Positions 50,458 to 59,624 of a DNA stretch of 64,000 nt are shown here, piece by piece. Every line of letters begins with the position of its first letter. Position 1 is the stretch's first letter. A program made the translations under genes and the position numbers. This DNA is from Gammaproteobacteria bacterium UBA3067 (lineage in GTDB: Bacteria > Pseudomonadota > Gammaproteobacteria > Pseudomonadales > UBA3067): the NCBI GenBank assembly GCA_002366835.1, contig DFBZ01000038.1, forward strand, positions 23,963 to 87,962, given 5' to 3'. The notes beneath the pieces are model-generated. The model did not search any database, was not told the origin of the DNA, and was given only the letters and a program-made list of their open reading frames with translations.

Positions 50458-53061
50458 TTGCCGCTTGTTAATCTTCGATTTACGAGCCATTTGAATACTC
50501 TCCCAGACCTTCCCATTCAGGCTGTGCTGGCCGATATTGTGTCAGCATTGTCATCCAATAATCAGCTTGTTCTTGAGGCGCCGCCTGGTGCCGGTAAAAC
50601 CACGCTTGTCCCTCTGGCTTTGCTTGAACAGCCCTGGTTGGCTGATCAAAAAATCATTGTGCTTCAGCCACGGCGCATGGCTGCACGCTCTACGGCAACA
50701 CGTATGGCTTCGCTTCTTGGTGAGAAAGTAGGGCAACGTGTGGGTTATCGTGTGCGGATGGAAAGCCGCATTTCCCAGCAGACAAAAATTGAAGTGGTAA
50801 CGGAGGGCGTGCTCACGCGGATGTTGTTGGATGACCCCGCACTCGAAGGTGTTGGTCTGGTAGTGTTTGATGAATTTCACGAGCGTCACCTGGAATCGGA
50901 TGTGGGTTTAGCGTTTTGCTTGCAAGGGCGGATGCTTTTTCGTGAAGAGATCAACCCGCTGAAAATTCTTTTAATGTCCGCCACCCTTGATGGGGCCAAA
51001 CTGGCGGGTTTTCTTGATTCCTCCCCCTTGGTACGCAGTGAAGGGAAAATGTACCCCGTGAGCCTGGAATTCGGGGCGAGTCCAGCCGTGGGGCAGCCTG
51101 TTATTGAAGCGGTGGCGCGCACCATTCTCGATGCGCTTAAACAACATAGCGGTAGTGTATTGGTCTTTTTGCCGGGTCAGGGCGAAATCCAAAGGGTTAA
51201 AGAACAACTTGAAAATCGTCTAGCAGACGAACTCAAAACAACAACGGACATTTATCCACTTTATGGTGCCTTGCCCTTGGAAGAGCAGCAGCGTGCTATT
51301 GAACAATGCAGCGACAATAAGCGGAAGGTGGTTCTCAGTACCGATATTGCGGAAACCAGCTTAACCATCGAAGGCATTACCGTCGTGGTGGATAGTGGCC
51401 TAAAGCGAGTGGCGGAATTTGACCCGAATAATGGTATGAGTCGTTTGCATACACGCCGTATTTCCCACGCATCCAGTGTGCAGCGAATGGGGCGGGCGGG
51501 GCGGCTATCGGAAGGGGTTTGCTATCGTCTTTGGAGTGAAAGTGAACAAAAAACGCTGCAGCCTTATGACTCCCCAGAGATTCTTCAAGCAGACCTGTGC
51601 CCGCTCGTGTTACAGCTATTGAGCTGGGGAGTTGCTGACCCGCAAGAGCTGGATTGGCTCGATCCTCCCCCCAGCGGGCCATTTAACCAAGCGCTGGACT
51701 TATTGTGCACACTGGGTGCTGTGTCGAAGAATAAAGAAACAAATCAGCCAATATTGACGAGTCACGGTAAGACCATGGCGTCTTTGGCCTTGCATCCCCG
51801 CTTGGCGCATATGCTGTTGTGTTCTGCCAGGCAAGGTTTGGCAGAGGAAGGCGCTTTGCTTGCGGCCTTGCTTGCCGAAAGAGACCCGCTTCGACAGCAG
51901 GGCAGCGATCTTTTTTTTCGTATGCAGATACTCAAAGCGGAGACTCCCAGCGCGCCTAGGCACCGTGGCTGGGTGAAGCGAGTTAAGCGGCAGGCCGAGA
52001 CTTATCTTCGTCAAATTAAGGCAAAACAAGGCCTAGAGGCTTGCAACATCCATCACTCTGATGCACTGGGTTATCTCGTTGCCTGTGCATTCCCAGATCG
52101 AATTGCCAAACGCCGAGCTGGAATGAACGCTTCCCTATGGCAGCTTAGTGGCGGCTCAGGTGTCGAGCTAGCGGAAGAAGATACTCTCGCGCAAGAAGAC
52201 TGGCTAGCCGTGGCGGAAGTTGGAGGAATGGTGGATAGAAGCCGGCAAGGTCGAGCTGCCAAACGGGATAGAGTTTATCTTGCGGCGCATTTAAACCCAG
52301 CCTTATTCTCTGACCAACTATCAGACTTGCTTGTGTCTCGAGAAGTGGTGGAGTGGGATAAACGTACGGAACGATTTATAGCAGAAGAGCAGCGTTGCAT
52401 TGGTAAGTTGATTGTTCAAAAACAAAGCTTGAAAGAGCTGCCGCTAGAAGCGAAACGGACGGCTCTCATTGACGTAATCAGGCAGCGCGGTACGGAATTT
52501 CTGCCATGGACTGATAATCTGCGGCAATGGCAGGCGCGGGTGAACTTGGTTTATCAATATCTCGAAGAAAAGCACGAATGGCCCGACCTTTCCGAGCAAG
52601 CCTTGCTGGGTTCACTGGAAACATGGCTAGGGCCATACTTGAATGATGTGAATTCGATGAAGGACATCAGCAAGCTAGATTTGTCATCCATTTTGAAAGC
52701 CTTGCTGCCCTGGTCGTTGTCGCAGCAGCTGGAAAGCCTGGCACCTGTCGTTTACCGCGCCCCAAGTGGCTCAAATATCTCCATCGATTATCTTCAGTTT
52801 CCGCCAGTTCTCGCGGTAAAACTACAGGCAATGTTTGGCTGCGCTGAAACCCCGAGCATTATTAATGGTAGAGTTAAGCTGCTTGTGCATTTGCTGTCAC
52901 CAGCAAGGCGCCCATTGCAGGTCACGCAAGACTTGGCTGGGTTTTGGGGGAGCAGCTACAACGAGGTGAAAAAAGAGTTAAAGGGGCGTTATCCCAAACA
53001 CCCCTGGCCAGATGACCCCATGAGTGCCGTGGCGACAAATAGAGTAAAACCTCGGCGCTGA
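50458..53061 (+). CDS. hrpB: ATP-dependent helicase HrpB
   Basis: An 867-residue DEAH-box helicase. The Walker A APPGAGKTTLVP, DEFHERHLESD (motif II), SATLDG (III), LFLPGQGEI-like VLVFLPGQGEI (IV), STDIAETSLTIEG (V) and QRMGRAGRLSEG (VI) are all present, followed by HrpB-type C-terminal domains (HA2, OB and HrpB C-terminal). Its cellular role is poorly known. It starts with TTG 50458 directly after the sulfotransferase stop; another in-frame TTG at 50491 would give MNTLPDLPIQAVLADIV, close to the E. coli N-terminus, so the start is uncertain. Confidence 0.93.
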   Translation: MPLVNLRFTSHLNTLPDLPIQAVLADIVSALSSNNQLVLEAPPGAGKTTLVPLALLEQPWLADQKIIVLQPRRMAARSTATRMASLLGEKVGQRVGYRVRMESRISQQTKIEVVTEGVLTRMLLDDPALEGVGLVVFDEFHERHLESDVGLAFCLQGRMLFREEINPLKILLMSATLDGAKLAGFLDSSPLVRSEGKMYPVSLEFGASPAVGQPVIEAVARTILDALKQHSGSVLVFLPGQGEIQRVKEQLENRLADELKTTTDIYPLYGALPLEEQQRAIEQCSDNKRKVVLSTDIAETSLTIEGITVVVDSGLKRVAEFDPNNGMSRLHTRRISHASSVQRMGRAGRLSEGVCYRLWSESEQKTLQPYDSPEILQADLCPLVLQLLSWGVADPQELDWLDPPPSGPFNQALDLLCTLGAVSKNKETNQPILTSHGKTMASLALHPRLAHMLLCSARQGLAEEGALLAALLAERDPLRQQGSDLFFRMQILKAETPSAPRHRGWVKRVKRQAETYLRQIKAKQGLEACNIHHSDALGYLVACAFPDRIAKRRAGMNASLWQLSGGSGVELAEEDTLAQEDWLAVAEVGGMVDRSRQGRAAKRDRVYLAAHLNPALFSDQLSDLLVSREVVEWDKRTERFIAEEQRCIGKLIVQKQSLKELPLEAKRTALIDVIRQRGTEFLPWTDNLRQWQARVNLVYQYLEEKHEWPDLSEQALLGSLETWLGPYLNDVNSMKDISKLDLSSILKALLPWSLSQQLESLAPVVYRAPSGSNISIDYLQFPPVLAVKLQAMFGCAETPSIINGRVKLLVHLLSPARRPLQVTQDLAGFWGSSYNEVKKELKGRYPKHPWPDDPMSAVATNRVKPRR

Positions 53062-53121
53062 TTTATTCCGAGAAGCCCAAACTGATTAGTTCCCGTTTTC
53101 GTAAATGACCGAGCTTTTAGC

Positions 53122-54690
53122 ATGACACCGATCCAGTTAAATATTTTTGCCAGCCGTGTTGAATCTATTTGTGATGAGATGGGTGAAATCCTCAAACGCA
53201 CAGCGCTTTCTTCTAATATAAAGGATCGCTTGGATTACTCCTGCGCATTGTTTGACGCAAAAGGGCGACTCTTCGCACAAGCGGCACATATACCCGTGCA
53301 TCTCGGTAGTATGGCTTTTGCCATGGAAAAAATAGTCAGCAGTGTCGAGTGGGCCCCTGGTGATATGGTGATGCTGAATGACCCTTTCTTAGGCGGAACG
53401 CACCTACCTGATATTACCTTTATTGCGCCGCTTTTTATTGCGCATGGGCCTAAACAGCAATTAAAGGCCTTTGTGGTAAACCGTGCCCACCATGCGAATA
53501 TCGGTGCTTCTTCGCCGGGCTCCATGCCTCTTTCTACCACGCTGGAGGCGGAAGGCATTATTATTCCGCCTACACATATTGTGAAAAATAGTCGACTGAA
53601 TGAAGCGCGCTTGCTGGAAATGTTCTGTGAGAAAGATTCTATTGAGGCGGGGGCGCGTCTACATATACTGGGTGATTTTACGGCCCAGGTCAGCGCTAAT
53701 CGTGCGGGGTGTAGCGGCCTTGCAACGCTGATAGATAACATGGGGGCGGAAGATTTTGAAAGCGGGGTGAGGGCGCTAAATGATTACGGTCGCCGCCTTG
53801 CTGAGCACACCTTGTCCGCTATCCCCGATGGCACCTATCGTTTTACCGACTACATGGATGACGATGGTTATGGACACACAGATATCCCCATACAATGTGA
53901 GCTAAGAGTTAGGGCATCGTCTGTGATACTTGATTTTAACGGCACGGCTGAACAGGTTGCGGGCAACATTAACTGCCCCATGTCGGTGGCAGCGGCCGCG
54001 GTTTATTATGTCTTTCGATGTTTGATGCCTCCCCAGACACCCGCCTGTTATGGCACTTTTTCAGCCATTACCTTGGAAGTGCCGGAGGGCTGCTTGTTGA
54101 ATGCTGATCGGCCAGCAGCTGTGGCTTCGGGCAATGTGGAAACCAGTACCCGCGTTGTGGATGTCGTGCTGGGGGCCTTGGCCCAAGTGTTGCCAGAACG
54201 TATACCCGCAGCAAGCCAGGGCAGTATGAATAATATCGCCATGGGAGCAAGGGGCCCCCAGCCTTGGGATTATTATGAAACCCTGGCCGGGGGCACCGGC
54301 GCTAGCGCAAGTGGCTCAGGCCTTTCTGCACTGCATAGCCATATGACGAATACTCTCAATACCCCCGTCGAAAGTCTCGAAATGCACTACCCTCTGATGA
54401 TTGATCGCTACGCCATTCGTGCCGGCTCAGGTGGGAAGGGGGAACTTAGGGGTGGAGATGGTTTGATACGCTCCTATCGCTTTTTGCGAGACACCGATGT
54501 GACTTTGCTTACTGAGCGTCGTCGTCGCAGCCCCTGGGGCTTAAAGGGCGGTCAAAGTGGGGCGGCAGGTCTAAATACTCTCAACGGCCAAGCGCTGGCT
54601 GGTAAGTGTCAATTCTCAGCCAAAACAGGCGACGTACTGAGCATTCAAACCCCAGGTGGGGGTGGATGGGGTGAATCCACAGAAAGTTAA
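53122..54690 (+). CDS. hyuB: Hydantoinase B / oxoprolinase-family protein
   Basis: A 522-residue HyuB-family protein. It normally pairs with HyuA to form an ATP-dependent N-methylhydantoinase, 5-oxoprolinase or acetone-carboxylase-type enzyme. Features: ILKRTALSSNIKDRLDYSCALFD, VMLNDPFLGGTHLPDITFI (metal and substrate region), ANIGASSPGSMP, ETSTRVVDVVLGALAQ and the C-terminal RAGSGGKGELRGGDGLIR. Full length. No hyuA is adjacent, so the partner must be elsewhere or it acts alone. It follows hrpB by about 60 bases. Confidence 0.9.
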   Translation: MTPIQLNIFASRVESICDEMGEILKRTALSSNIKDRLDYSCALFDAKGRLFAQAAHIPVHLGSMAFAMEKIVSSVEWAPGDMVMLNDPFLGGTHLPDITFIAPLFIAHGPKQQLKAFVVNRAHHANIGASSPGSMPLSTTLEAEGIIIPPTHIVKNSRLNEARLLEMFCEKDSIEAGARLHILGDFTAQVSANRAGCSGLATLIDNMGAEDFESGVRALNDYGRRLAEHTLSAIPDGTYRFTDYMDDDGYGHTDIPIQCELRVRASSVILDFNGTAEQVAGNINCPMSVAAAAVYYVFRCLMPPQTPACYGTFSAITLEVPEGCLLNADRPAAVASGNVETSTRVVDVVLGALAQVLPERIPAASQGSMNNIAMGARGPQPWDYYETLAGGTGASASGSGLSALHSHMTNTLNTPVESLEMHYPLMIDRYAIRAGSGGKGELRGGDGLIRSYRFLRDTDVTLLTERRRRSPWGLKGGQSGAAGLNTLNGQALAGKCQFSAKTGDVLSIQTPGGGGWGESTES

Positions 54691-54815
54691 TGGTTAGAAA
54701 AACTCAAAGATCGTATAAAATACGCCAGGTGAGGGCGTGTAACGCCCAATTTTGGCATCGTGCCATCTAAAAGGCAGAGCTTTCTGTCACTTTTTTCAGT
54801 AATAAAGAGGTAATT

Positions 54816-55145
54816 ATGGACATCATGCAAGTGATTGAAGATCAAGTTAAAGGCAATCAGGTCATCCTTTATATGAAGGGTACGCCTCAATTTCCTCAGT
54901 GTGGGTTTTCTGCTCGGGTTGTTGAAACATTAACGCCCTATGGTGTCCCCTTCGCTTACGTCAATATTCTCGAGCATCCAGATATTCGTGCAAACCTGCC
55001 AAAATATGCAAACTGGCCTACATTTCCGCAGTTATGGGTAAAAGGTGAGCTTGTTGGTGGTTGTGACATCATTATCGAAATGGCACAAAAGGGTGAGCTT
55101 GAACCGATTGTTAAAGAGGCTGGCGGAGAAGCTGCTGCAGAGTAA
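54816..55145 (+). CDS. grxD: Monothiol glutaredoxin GrxD
   Basis: A 109-residue CGFS-type glutaredoxin. The active site PQCGFS (Cys29) binds a [2Fe-2S] cluster with glutathione and partners, supporting Fe-S cluster transfer. The GSH-binding segments NWPTFPQLWVKGELVGGCDI are present. Full length. It is followed by a peroxiredoxin on the same strand, about 170 bases later. Confidence 0.97.
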   Translation: MDIMQVIEDQVKGNQVILYMKGTPQFPQCGFSARVVETLTPYGVPFAYVNILEHPDIRANLPKYANWPTFPQLWVKGELVGGCDIIIEMAQKGELEPIVKEAGGEAAAE

Positions 55146-55313
55146 GTGTAAACCACTAAATGCGTGCTTTTTTTCCAAGCCATCAGGTGGTAATGTTTCC
55201 ACCTGAAATAAAATCAGATTGAATTTGAGCATCACATTGGCTTGCTGTGAAAAACATAGCCGCTTTCTGTGAAATATTTTCTGTACCGAACTTAAACAAA
55301 AGGAGAAACCCTT

Positions 55314-55916
55314 ATGGGCGTACTAGTAGGAAAACAAGCACCTGACTTCACAGCTGCTGCCGTAAAAGCGAATGGCGAGATTGTTGATACGTTGACAATG
55401 TCTGCTGAAATCAGTGGAAAATATGGATTGCTTATCTTCTACCCACTTGATTTTACTTTCGTTTGCCCATCTGAGCTGATTGCTTTGGATCATCGTATCG
55501 AGCAATTCAAAGCCTTGGATGTTGAAGTATTGGGTATTTCTATCGACTCACAGTTCACCCATAACGCATGGCGTAATACCCCTGTCGAGAACGGTGGTAT
55601 CGGGCCGTTGGGTTACACCCTAGTAGCTGACACAACACACGAAATCTGCCAGGCTTATGATGTAGAAGCCGAAGGCGGCGTGGCGTTTCGCGGCGCGTTC
55701 CTTATCGATAAGGATGGCCTTGTACGCTCTCAAATCGTTAACGATCTACCATTAGGCCGTAATATGGATGAGCTGCTGCGTTTAGTAGAAGCCCTTCAGT
55801 TCCACGAAGAGCACGGCGACGTTTGCCCAGCGGGCTGGCAGAAAGGTGACAAAGGTATGGATGCATCTCCTGACGGCGTTGCAAGCTACCTAGCCGATAA
55901 CTCCGACAAGTTATAA
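55314..55916 (+). CDS. 2-Cys peroxiredoxin (AhpC/TSA family)
   Basis: A 200-residue peroxidase that reduces H2O2 and organic peroxides. The peroxidatic Cys51 lies in DFTFVCPSEL and the resolving Cys171 in DVCPAGW. YPLDFTF and the GVAFRGAFLIDKDG region fit the Prx1/AhpC group, whose reductant is thioredoxin or AhpF-like. ATG has AAAGGAGAAA upstream. A strong terminator follows. Confidence 0.96.
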   Translation: MGVLVGKQAPDFTAAAVKANGEIVDTLTMSAEISGKYGLLIFYPLDFTFVCPSELIALDHRIEQFKALDVEVLGISIDSQFTHNAWRNTPVENGGIGPLGYTLVADTTHEICQAYDVEAEGGVAFRGAFLIDKDGLVRSQIVNDLPLGRNMDELLRLVEALQFHEEHGDVCPAGWQKGDKGMDASPDGVASYLADNSDKL

Positions 55917-55949
55917 GGCAGAGCACTTTACTGTACTAAAGTGTTAGAT

Positions 55950-55978
55950 AAAAAAGGCAGCTTCGGCTGCCTTTTTTT
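55950..55978 (+). terminator. Rho-independent terminator after the peroxiredoxin
   Basis: Stem AAAAAGGCAGC / GCTGCCTTTTT with a TTCG tetraloop and T7 tract. It is a textbook terminator 35 bases after the stop. The following 290 bases hold only the arsR promoter. Confidence 0.95.
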
Positions 55979-56162
55979 GTGGGCGGAAGTAAAAAGGCGG
56001 CTAGTAGAGGCGCACGAAAGAATCCATCGAAAATGGCTAGACAGGGGTAATTTTTGACATCCAAGCCTGTGCTGCTTAGCTAAATTTGGTAGCTGAGCAT
56101 TGCCTCCGTTCCCGCTAATAGAGGCTTGTAGGGAAAAAGCCTGTATTGAGCGAAGTGTTAAG

Positions 56163-56190
56163 TTTACATATATGTTTATACATATATAAT
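56163..56190 (+). promoter_or_regulatory. arsR promoter with candidate ArsR operator
   Basis: TTTACA (-35, 56163-56168), a 16-base spacer and TATAAT (-10, 56185-56190) form a good sigma-70 promoter 80 bases before arsR. The spacer holds the perfect palindrome ACATATATGT (56166-56175), an AT-rich element of the kind ArsR-family repressors bind, so binding would block polymerase. Confidence 0.6.
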
Positions 56191-56269
56191 GAAATCCATA
56201 TATTTCGCTGAGTGGCAAATACGAAAACATTCTTAGCGGGAGCATAAGCCAAAAGGAAATATCCCACGC

Positions 56270-56614
56270 ATGAATCCCGTTCAGTTCTATAAATGCCTAT
56301 CAGACGAAACCAGGCTCCGTAGCCTTTTACTCATTGAGATGGAGGGCGAGCTATGTGTCTGCGAGCTAACAGAAGCTCTTGATGAGATACAGCCTAAAAT
56401 TTCACGTCACTTGGCACAACTTCGAAAATATGCGCTGTTGCTTGATCGCAGGCAGAGGCAGTGGGTTTTTTATCGCATTAATCCAGCATTACCAGAGTGG
56501 GCAAAATTTGTTTTATCTTCCACTGCTGAAAATAACCAGGTTTTTTTGAGCGAGAACCTAAAGCGACTGAGAGCAATGGGTGAACGACCAGAGCGCGCTA
56601 AAGCCTGCTGTTAA
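56270..56614 (+). CDS. arsR: ArsR/SmtB-family arsenic-responsive repressor
   Basis: A 114-residue winged helix-turn-helix repressor. The metalloid-binding motif ELCVCEL has Cys29 and Cys31 in the alpha-3 helix, as in E. coli-type ArsR that senses As(III). The DNA-reading helix is ISRHLAQLRKYALL, and the C-terminus ends ACC, which might add a third ligand. First gene of an operon with a tautomerase, GAPDH and ArsJ, which fits arsenic-dependent derepression. Confidence 0.93.
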   Translation: MNPVQFYKCLSDETRLRSLLLIEMEGELCVCELTEALDEIQPKISRHLAQLRKYALLLDRRQRQWVFYRINPALPEWAKFVLSSTAENNQVFLSENLKRLRAMGERPERAKACC

Positions 56615-56630
56615 ATTTATAAAGGAAGTC

Positions 56631-57020
56631 ATGGCACAAGTAAAAATATACGGAGTCTCTAACGTACTTTCAAAAAACAAGAGCCTAATTTCGAAAGCAA
56701 TTCATGAGTCACTAATGGACGCTTTTGGTTTACCTGAAAACAAATTGTTTCAGCGCTTCATATCGCTAGATACAGGCGATTTTTTCTATCCATCAGATAG
56801 AACTGAAAGATACACAATAATAGAGTTGTCGATATTTGAGGGAAGGTCAGTAGAAGCAAAGAAGCAGCTTATTAATTTGCTGTTTCTAAAAATTAAAGAG
56901 TATGCCGATATTGAAGTGCAAGATATCGAGATAACTATTTTTGAAACGCCAATGTCCAATTGGGGTATTCGAGGAATGCCTGCTGACGAATTAGTATTAA
57001 ATTACAAAGTTAAAGTTTGA
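56631..57020 (+). CDS. Tautomerase-superfamily protein in the ars operon
   Basis: A 129-residue tautomerase_2-like protein. It begins MAQVKIYGVS, so the residue after Met is Ala rather than the catalytic Pro of 4-oxalocrotonate tautomerases. Family segments LFQRFISLDTGDFFYPSDRTERY, TIIELSIFEGRSVEAKKQ and the ending ETPMSNWGIRGMPADELVLNY are clear. AAGGA precedes ATG 56631. It lies 16 bases after arsR and 194 before gap. A role in arsenic handling is suggested only by position. Confidence 0.85.
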   Translation: MAQVKIYGVSNVLSKNKSLISKAIHESLMDAFGLPENKLFQRFISLDTGDFFYPSDRTERYTIIELSIFEGRSVEAKKQLINLLFLKIKEYADIEVQDIEITIFETPMSNWGIRGMPADELVLNYKVKV

Positions 57021-57214
57021 ACAAAACAATGCAAGTGCACTCAGCTTACAAAAGCTGCTCAGCAGTGGCATGTGGTTTCTTGCAGCCTGTTATCTGCGGC
57101 GTTAAAAACAAGGCGGCAAGCTATACCTGGCTTCATTGATGGCGTTATCAGTGCATTGAGAAAAACGCCGTAGATATATTCGTTTATTTTGAAAACACAC
57201 TATTTGAGGTGAGC

Positions 57215-58225
57215 ATGAGTATTAAAGTGGGTATTAATGGTTTTGGTCGTATGGGGCGTTTAACCATGCGTGTACTCCATAATTGGGATGATATTGAAAT
57301 CATTCAAATTAACGATCCAGCAGGCGATGCTGCCACCTTGGCGCACCTGATTAATTTCGACTCTGTTCATGGGCGTTGGCATCATGAAGCCGAAAACGTT
57401 GGGGAAATGATGCTTATCGGTGATCAGCGTATCGCGTGTTCTCGCAATAAAGCCATTAACGAAACGGATTGGTCGGGCTGTGATTTAGTCATTGAAGCCA
57501 GCGGTAAAATGAAAACAAAAGCCTTGCTGCAAGCCTATCTTGATCAGGGCGTAAAACGGGTGGTGGTCAGCGCACCGGTAAAAGAAGAGGGTGTATTGAA
57601 TGTGGTGATGGGTGTCAATCATCAAGATTTCAATAAAGAACAACATTCAATCGTCACGGCGGCATCCTGCACCACCAACTGCTTGGCCCCAGTTGTTAAA
57701 GTCATTCATGAAAAACTGGGCATCGTTCATGGTTCAATGACAACCATTCATGACATTACGAATACTCAAACCATTCTGGATGCACCCCATAAAGATTTAC
57801 GACGGGCTCGCGCGTGTGGAATGAGCCTGATTCCAACGACCACCGGTTCCGCAACTGCCATCACCCATATTTTTCCAGAGCTGAAGGGTAAGTTAAATGG
57901 CCATGCCGTGCGCGTTCCCCTTGCGAATGCATCGTTAACTGACTGTGTATTTGAGGTGAGTCGAGCAACCACCGTCGATGAAGTAAATGGGCTGCTAAAA
58001 GATGCAGCAAATAATGAGTTGAAAGATATTCTTGGTTACGAAGAGCGCCCACTGGTATCCATTGATTATAAGACCGACCCGCGTTCTGGCATTGTTGATG
58101 CGCTTTCCACAATGGTTGTTAATGGCACTCAAATAAAACTTTATGTTTGGTATGACAATGAATGGGGCTATGCGAACCGAACCGCTGAATTAACGCGCTT
58201 AGTGGGGCGTTTAGATCAGGAGTAG
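57215..58225 (+). CDS. gap: Glyceraldehyde-3-phosphate dehydrogenase, ars-operon type
   Basis: A 336-residue GAPDH. The catalytic Cys152 lies in AASCTTNCLAP, the NAD site begins VGINGFGRMGRL with Asp33 in QINDP, and the phosphate-binding and His elements (TTIHDITNTQ, RRARACGMSLIPTTTGSA) are present. In ars operons a dedicated GAPDH uses arsenate in place of phosphate to make 1-arseno-3-phosphoglycerate, which ArsJ exports. ATG 57215 has GAGG upstream; a GTG two codons earlier is less likely. ArsJ follows 7 bases later. Confidence 0.95.
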   Translation: MSIKVGINGFGRMGRLTMRVLHNWDDIEIIQINDPAGDAATLAHLINFDSVHGRWHHEAENVGEMMLIGDQRIACSRNKAINETDWSGCDLVIEASGKMKTKALLQAYLDQGVKRVVVSAPVKEEGVLNVVMGVNHQDFNKEQHSIVTAASCTTNCLAPVVKVIHEKLGIVHGSMTTIHDITNTQTILDAPHKDLRRARACGMSLIPTTTGSATAITHIFPELKGKLNGHAVRVPLANASLTDCVFEVSRATTVDEVNGLLKDAANNELKDILGYEERPLVSIDYKTDPRSGIVDALSTMVVNGTQIKLYVWYDNEWGYANRTAELTRLVGRLDQE

Positions 58226-58232
58226 GGCCCCC

Positions 58233-59456
58233 ATGACCTGGTTCTCGCAGCTGTCTCCTGAAATCCGCCAATATATGGTGGTGACGGGGAACTACTGGGC
58301 ATTTACTCTGACCGACGGCGCTCTGCGCATGTTGGTGGTATTGTATTTTCATGGGCTGGGCTACAGCCCCTTAAGTATCGCCATGCTGTTCGTTTTTTAT
58401 GAGATCTTTGGTGTCGTTACTAATCTCGTTGGTGGTTGGTTAGGGGCTCGGTTTGGCATTAACAAAACCATGAATATTGGTTTGTTTCTACAAATTGTGG
58501 CGCTCGCAATGTTGCTGGTGCCCACTCCTCTGCTAACTGCTCCTTGGGTTATGGCTGCTCAAGCCGTGTCGGGTATTGCTAAAGACTTAAATAAGATGAG
58601 CGCGAAAAGCTCCATCAAACTGTTAGTTCCTTCGCATGCAGATGGCCAGCTCTACAAGTGGATTGCGATACTCACTGGCTCGAAGAACGCACTGAAGGGC
58701 GCTGGGTTTTTCCTCGGTGGTGCCTTGTTAAGCCTGTTTGGATTTAAAGGCTCAGTAATGGGTATGGGGCTTGTTCTTGCCTTGGTCTGGATTTTTAGTT
58801 TGGTCAGCTTAAAGGCAGACCTGGGTAAAGCGAAGAACAAGCCGAAATTTACCGAGATTTTTTCTAAAAGTCGCGCGATTAACTACCTCTCAGCCGCTCG
58901 AATGTTTCTGTTTGGTTCGCGGGATGTTTGGTTTGTGGTGGCCTTGCCTGTCTACCTCGCAAGCTCTTTCGGTTGGGATTATTGGAATGTGGGAGCCTTT
59001 CTGGCCTTGTGGGTGATTGGCTATGGTTTTGTACAGGGTATCGCGCCAAAAATCACCGGTACCCAAAGTGGCCAAACCCCAGATGGTAGCTATGCACTCC
59101 GATGGGCACTGGCACTTGGCATTTTACCCTTAGGCATTGCTTTCTCTCTCACCTATGAGTGGCATGAGGCAGAAGTTCTCCTGATGGGCTTGCTCATATT
59201 TGGTGCTTTGTTTGCGGTGAATTCATCGCTACACAGCTACCTTATCGTGAGTTACGCAGGTGAAGATAATGTCTCTCTGGATGTCGGCTTTTATTACATG
59301 GCCAACGCAATGGGTAGATTAATTGGCACCGTGTTATCTGGCTGGTTATTTCAAGATTACGGCTTAGTAGCTTGTCTTTGGGTATCGGCGTTGTTTATTG
59401 GATTTACAGCGCTGATATCGATGGGACTTCCTAGGCACAAAGAGGTAGGGCGGTGA
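58233..59456 (+). CDS. arsJ: Organoarsenical efflux MFS transporter ArsJ
   Basis: A 407-residue MFS transporter, with about 12 helices. The context, directly after a GAPDH and an ArsR, and segments such as YMVVTGNYWAFTLTDGALRML, GLGYSPLSIAMLFVFYEIFG and GIAKDLNKMSAKSS match ArsJ, which exports 1-arseno-3-phosphoglycerate so that it breaks down to arsenate outside the cell. The pair gives arsenate resistance without a reductase; no arsC is seen. Confidence 0.93.
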   Translation: MTWFSQLSPEIRQYMVVTGNYWAFTLTDGALRMLVVLYFHGLGYSPLSIAMLFVFYEIFGVVTNLVGGWLGARFGINKTMNIGLFLQIVALAMLLVPTPLLTAPWVMAAQAVSGIAKDLNKMSAKSSIKLLVPSHADGQLYKWIAILTGSKNALKGAGFFLGGALLSLFGFKGSVMGMGLVLALVWIFSLVSLKADLGKAKNKPKFTEIFSKSRAINYLSAARMFLFGSRDVWFVVALPVYLASSFGWDYWNVGAFLALWVIGYGFVQGIAPKITGTQSGQTPDGSYALRWALALGILPLGIAFSLTYEWHEAEVLLMGLLIFGALFAVNSSLHSYLIVSYAGEDNVSLDVGFYYMANAMGRLIGTVLSGWLFQDYGLVACLWVSALFIGFTALISMGLPRHKEVGR

Positions 59457-59483
59457 CAAAGTGTTCGAGTAAAGTCAGTCTAA

Positions 59484-59522
59484 TCCTCCCCCGATTTGAC
59501 GCACACTCTTTAGTGGGGAGGT
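59484..59522 (+). terminator. Weak hairpin after arsJ
   Basis: CCTCCCC / GGGGAGG with a 23-base loop, about 30 bases after the arsJ stop. No T-run follows. Confidence 0.35.
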
Positions 59523-59624
59523 GAATTTATAAATTTAACAGAACAAGAATAAAGCTATGTTAATTTTCCAAAAAAAGAATCCACCTTCTTCACACTGAAT
59601 ATTTAATTCCCGAAGGTCGGCTTT

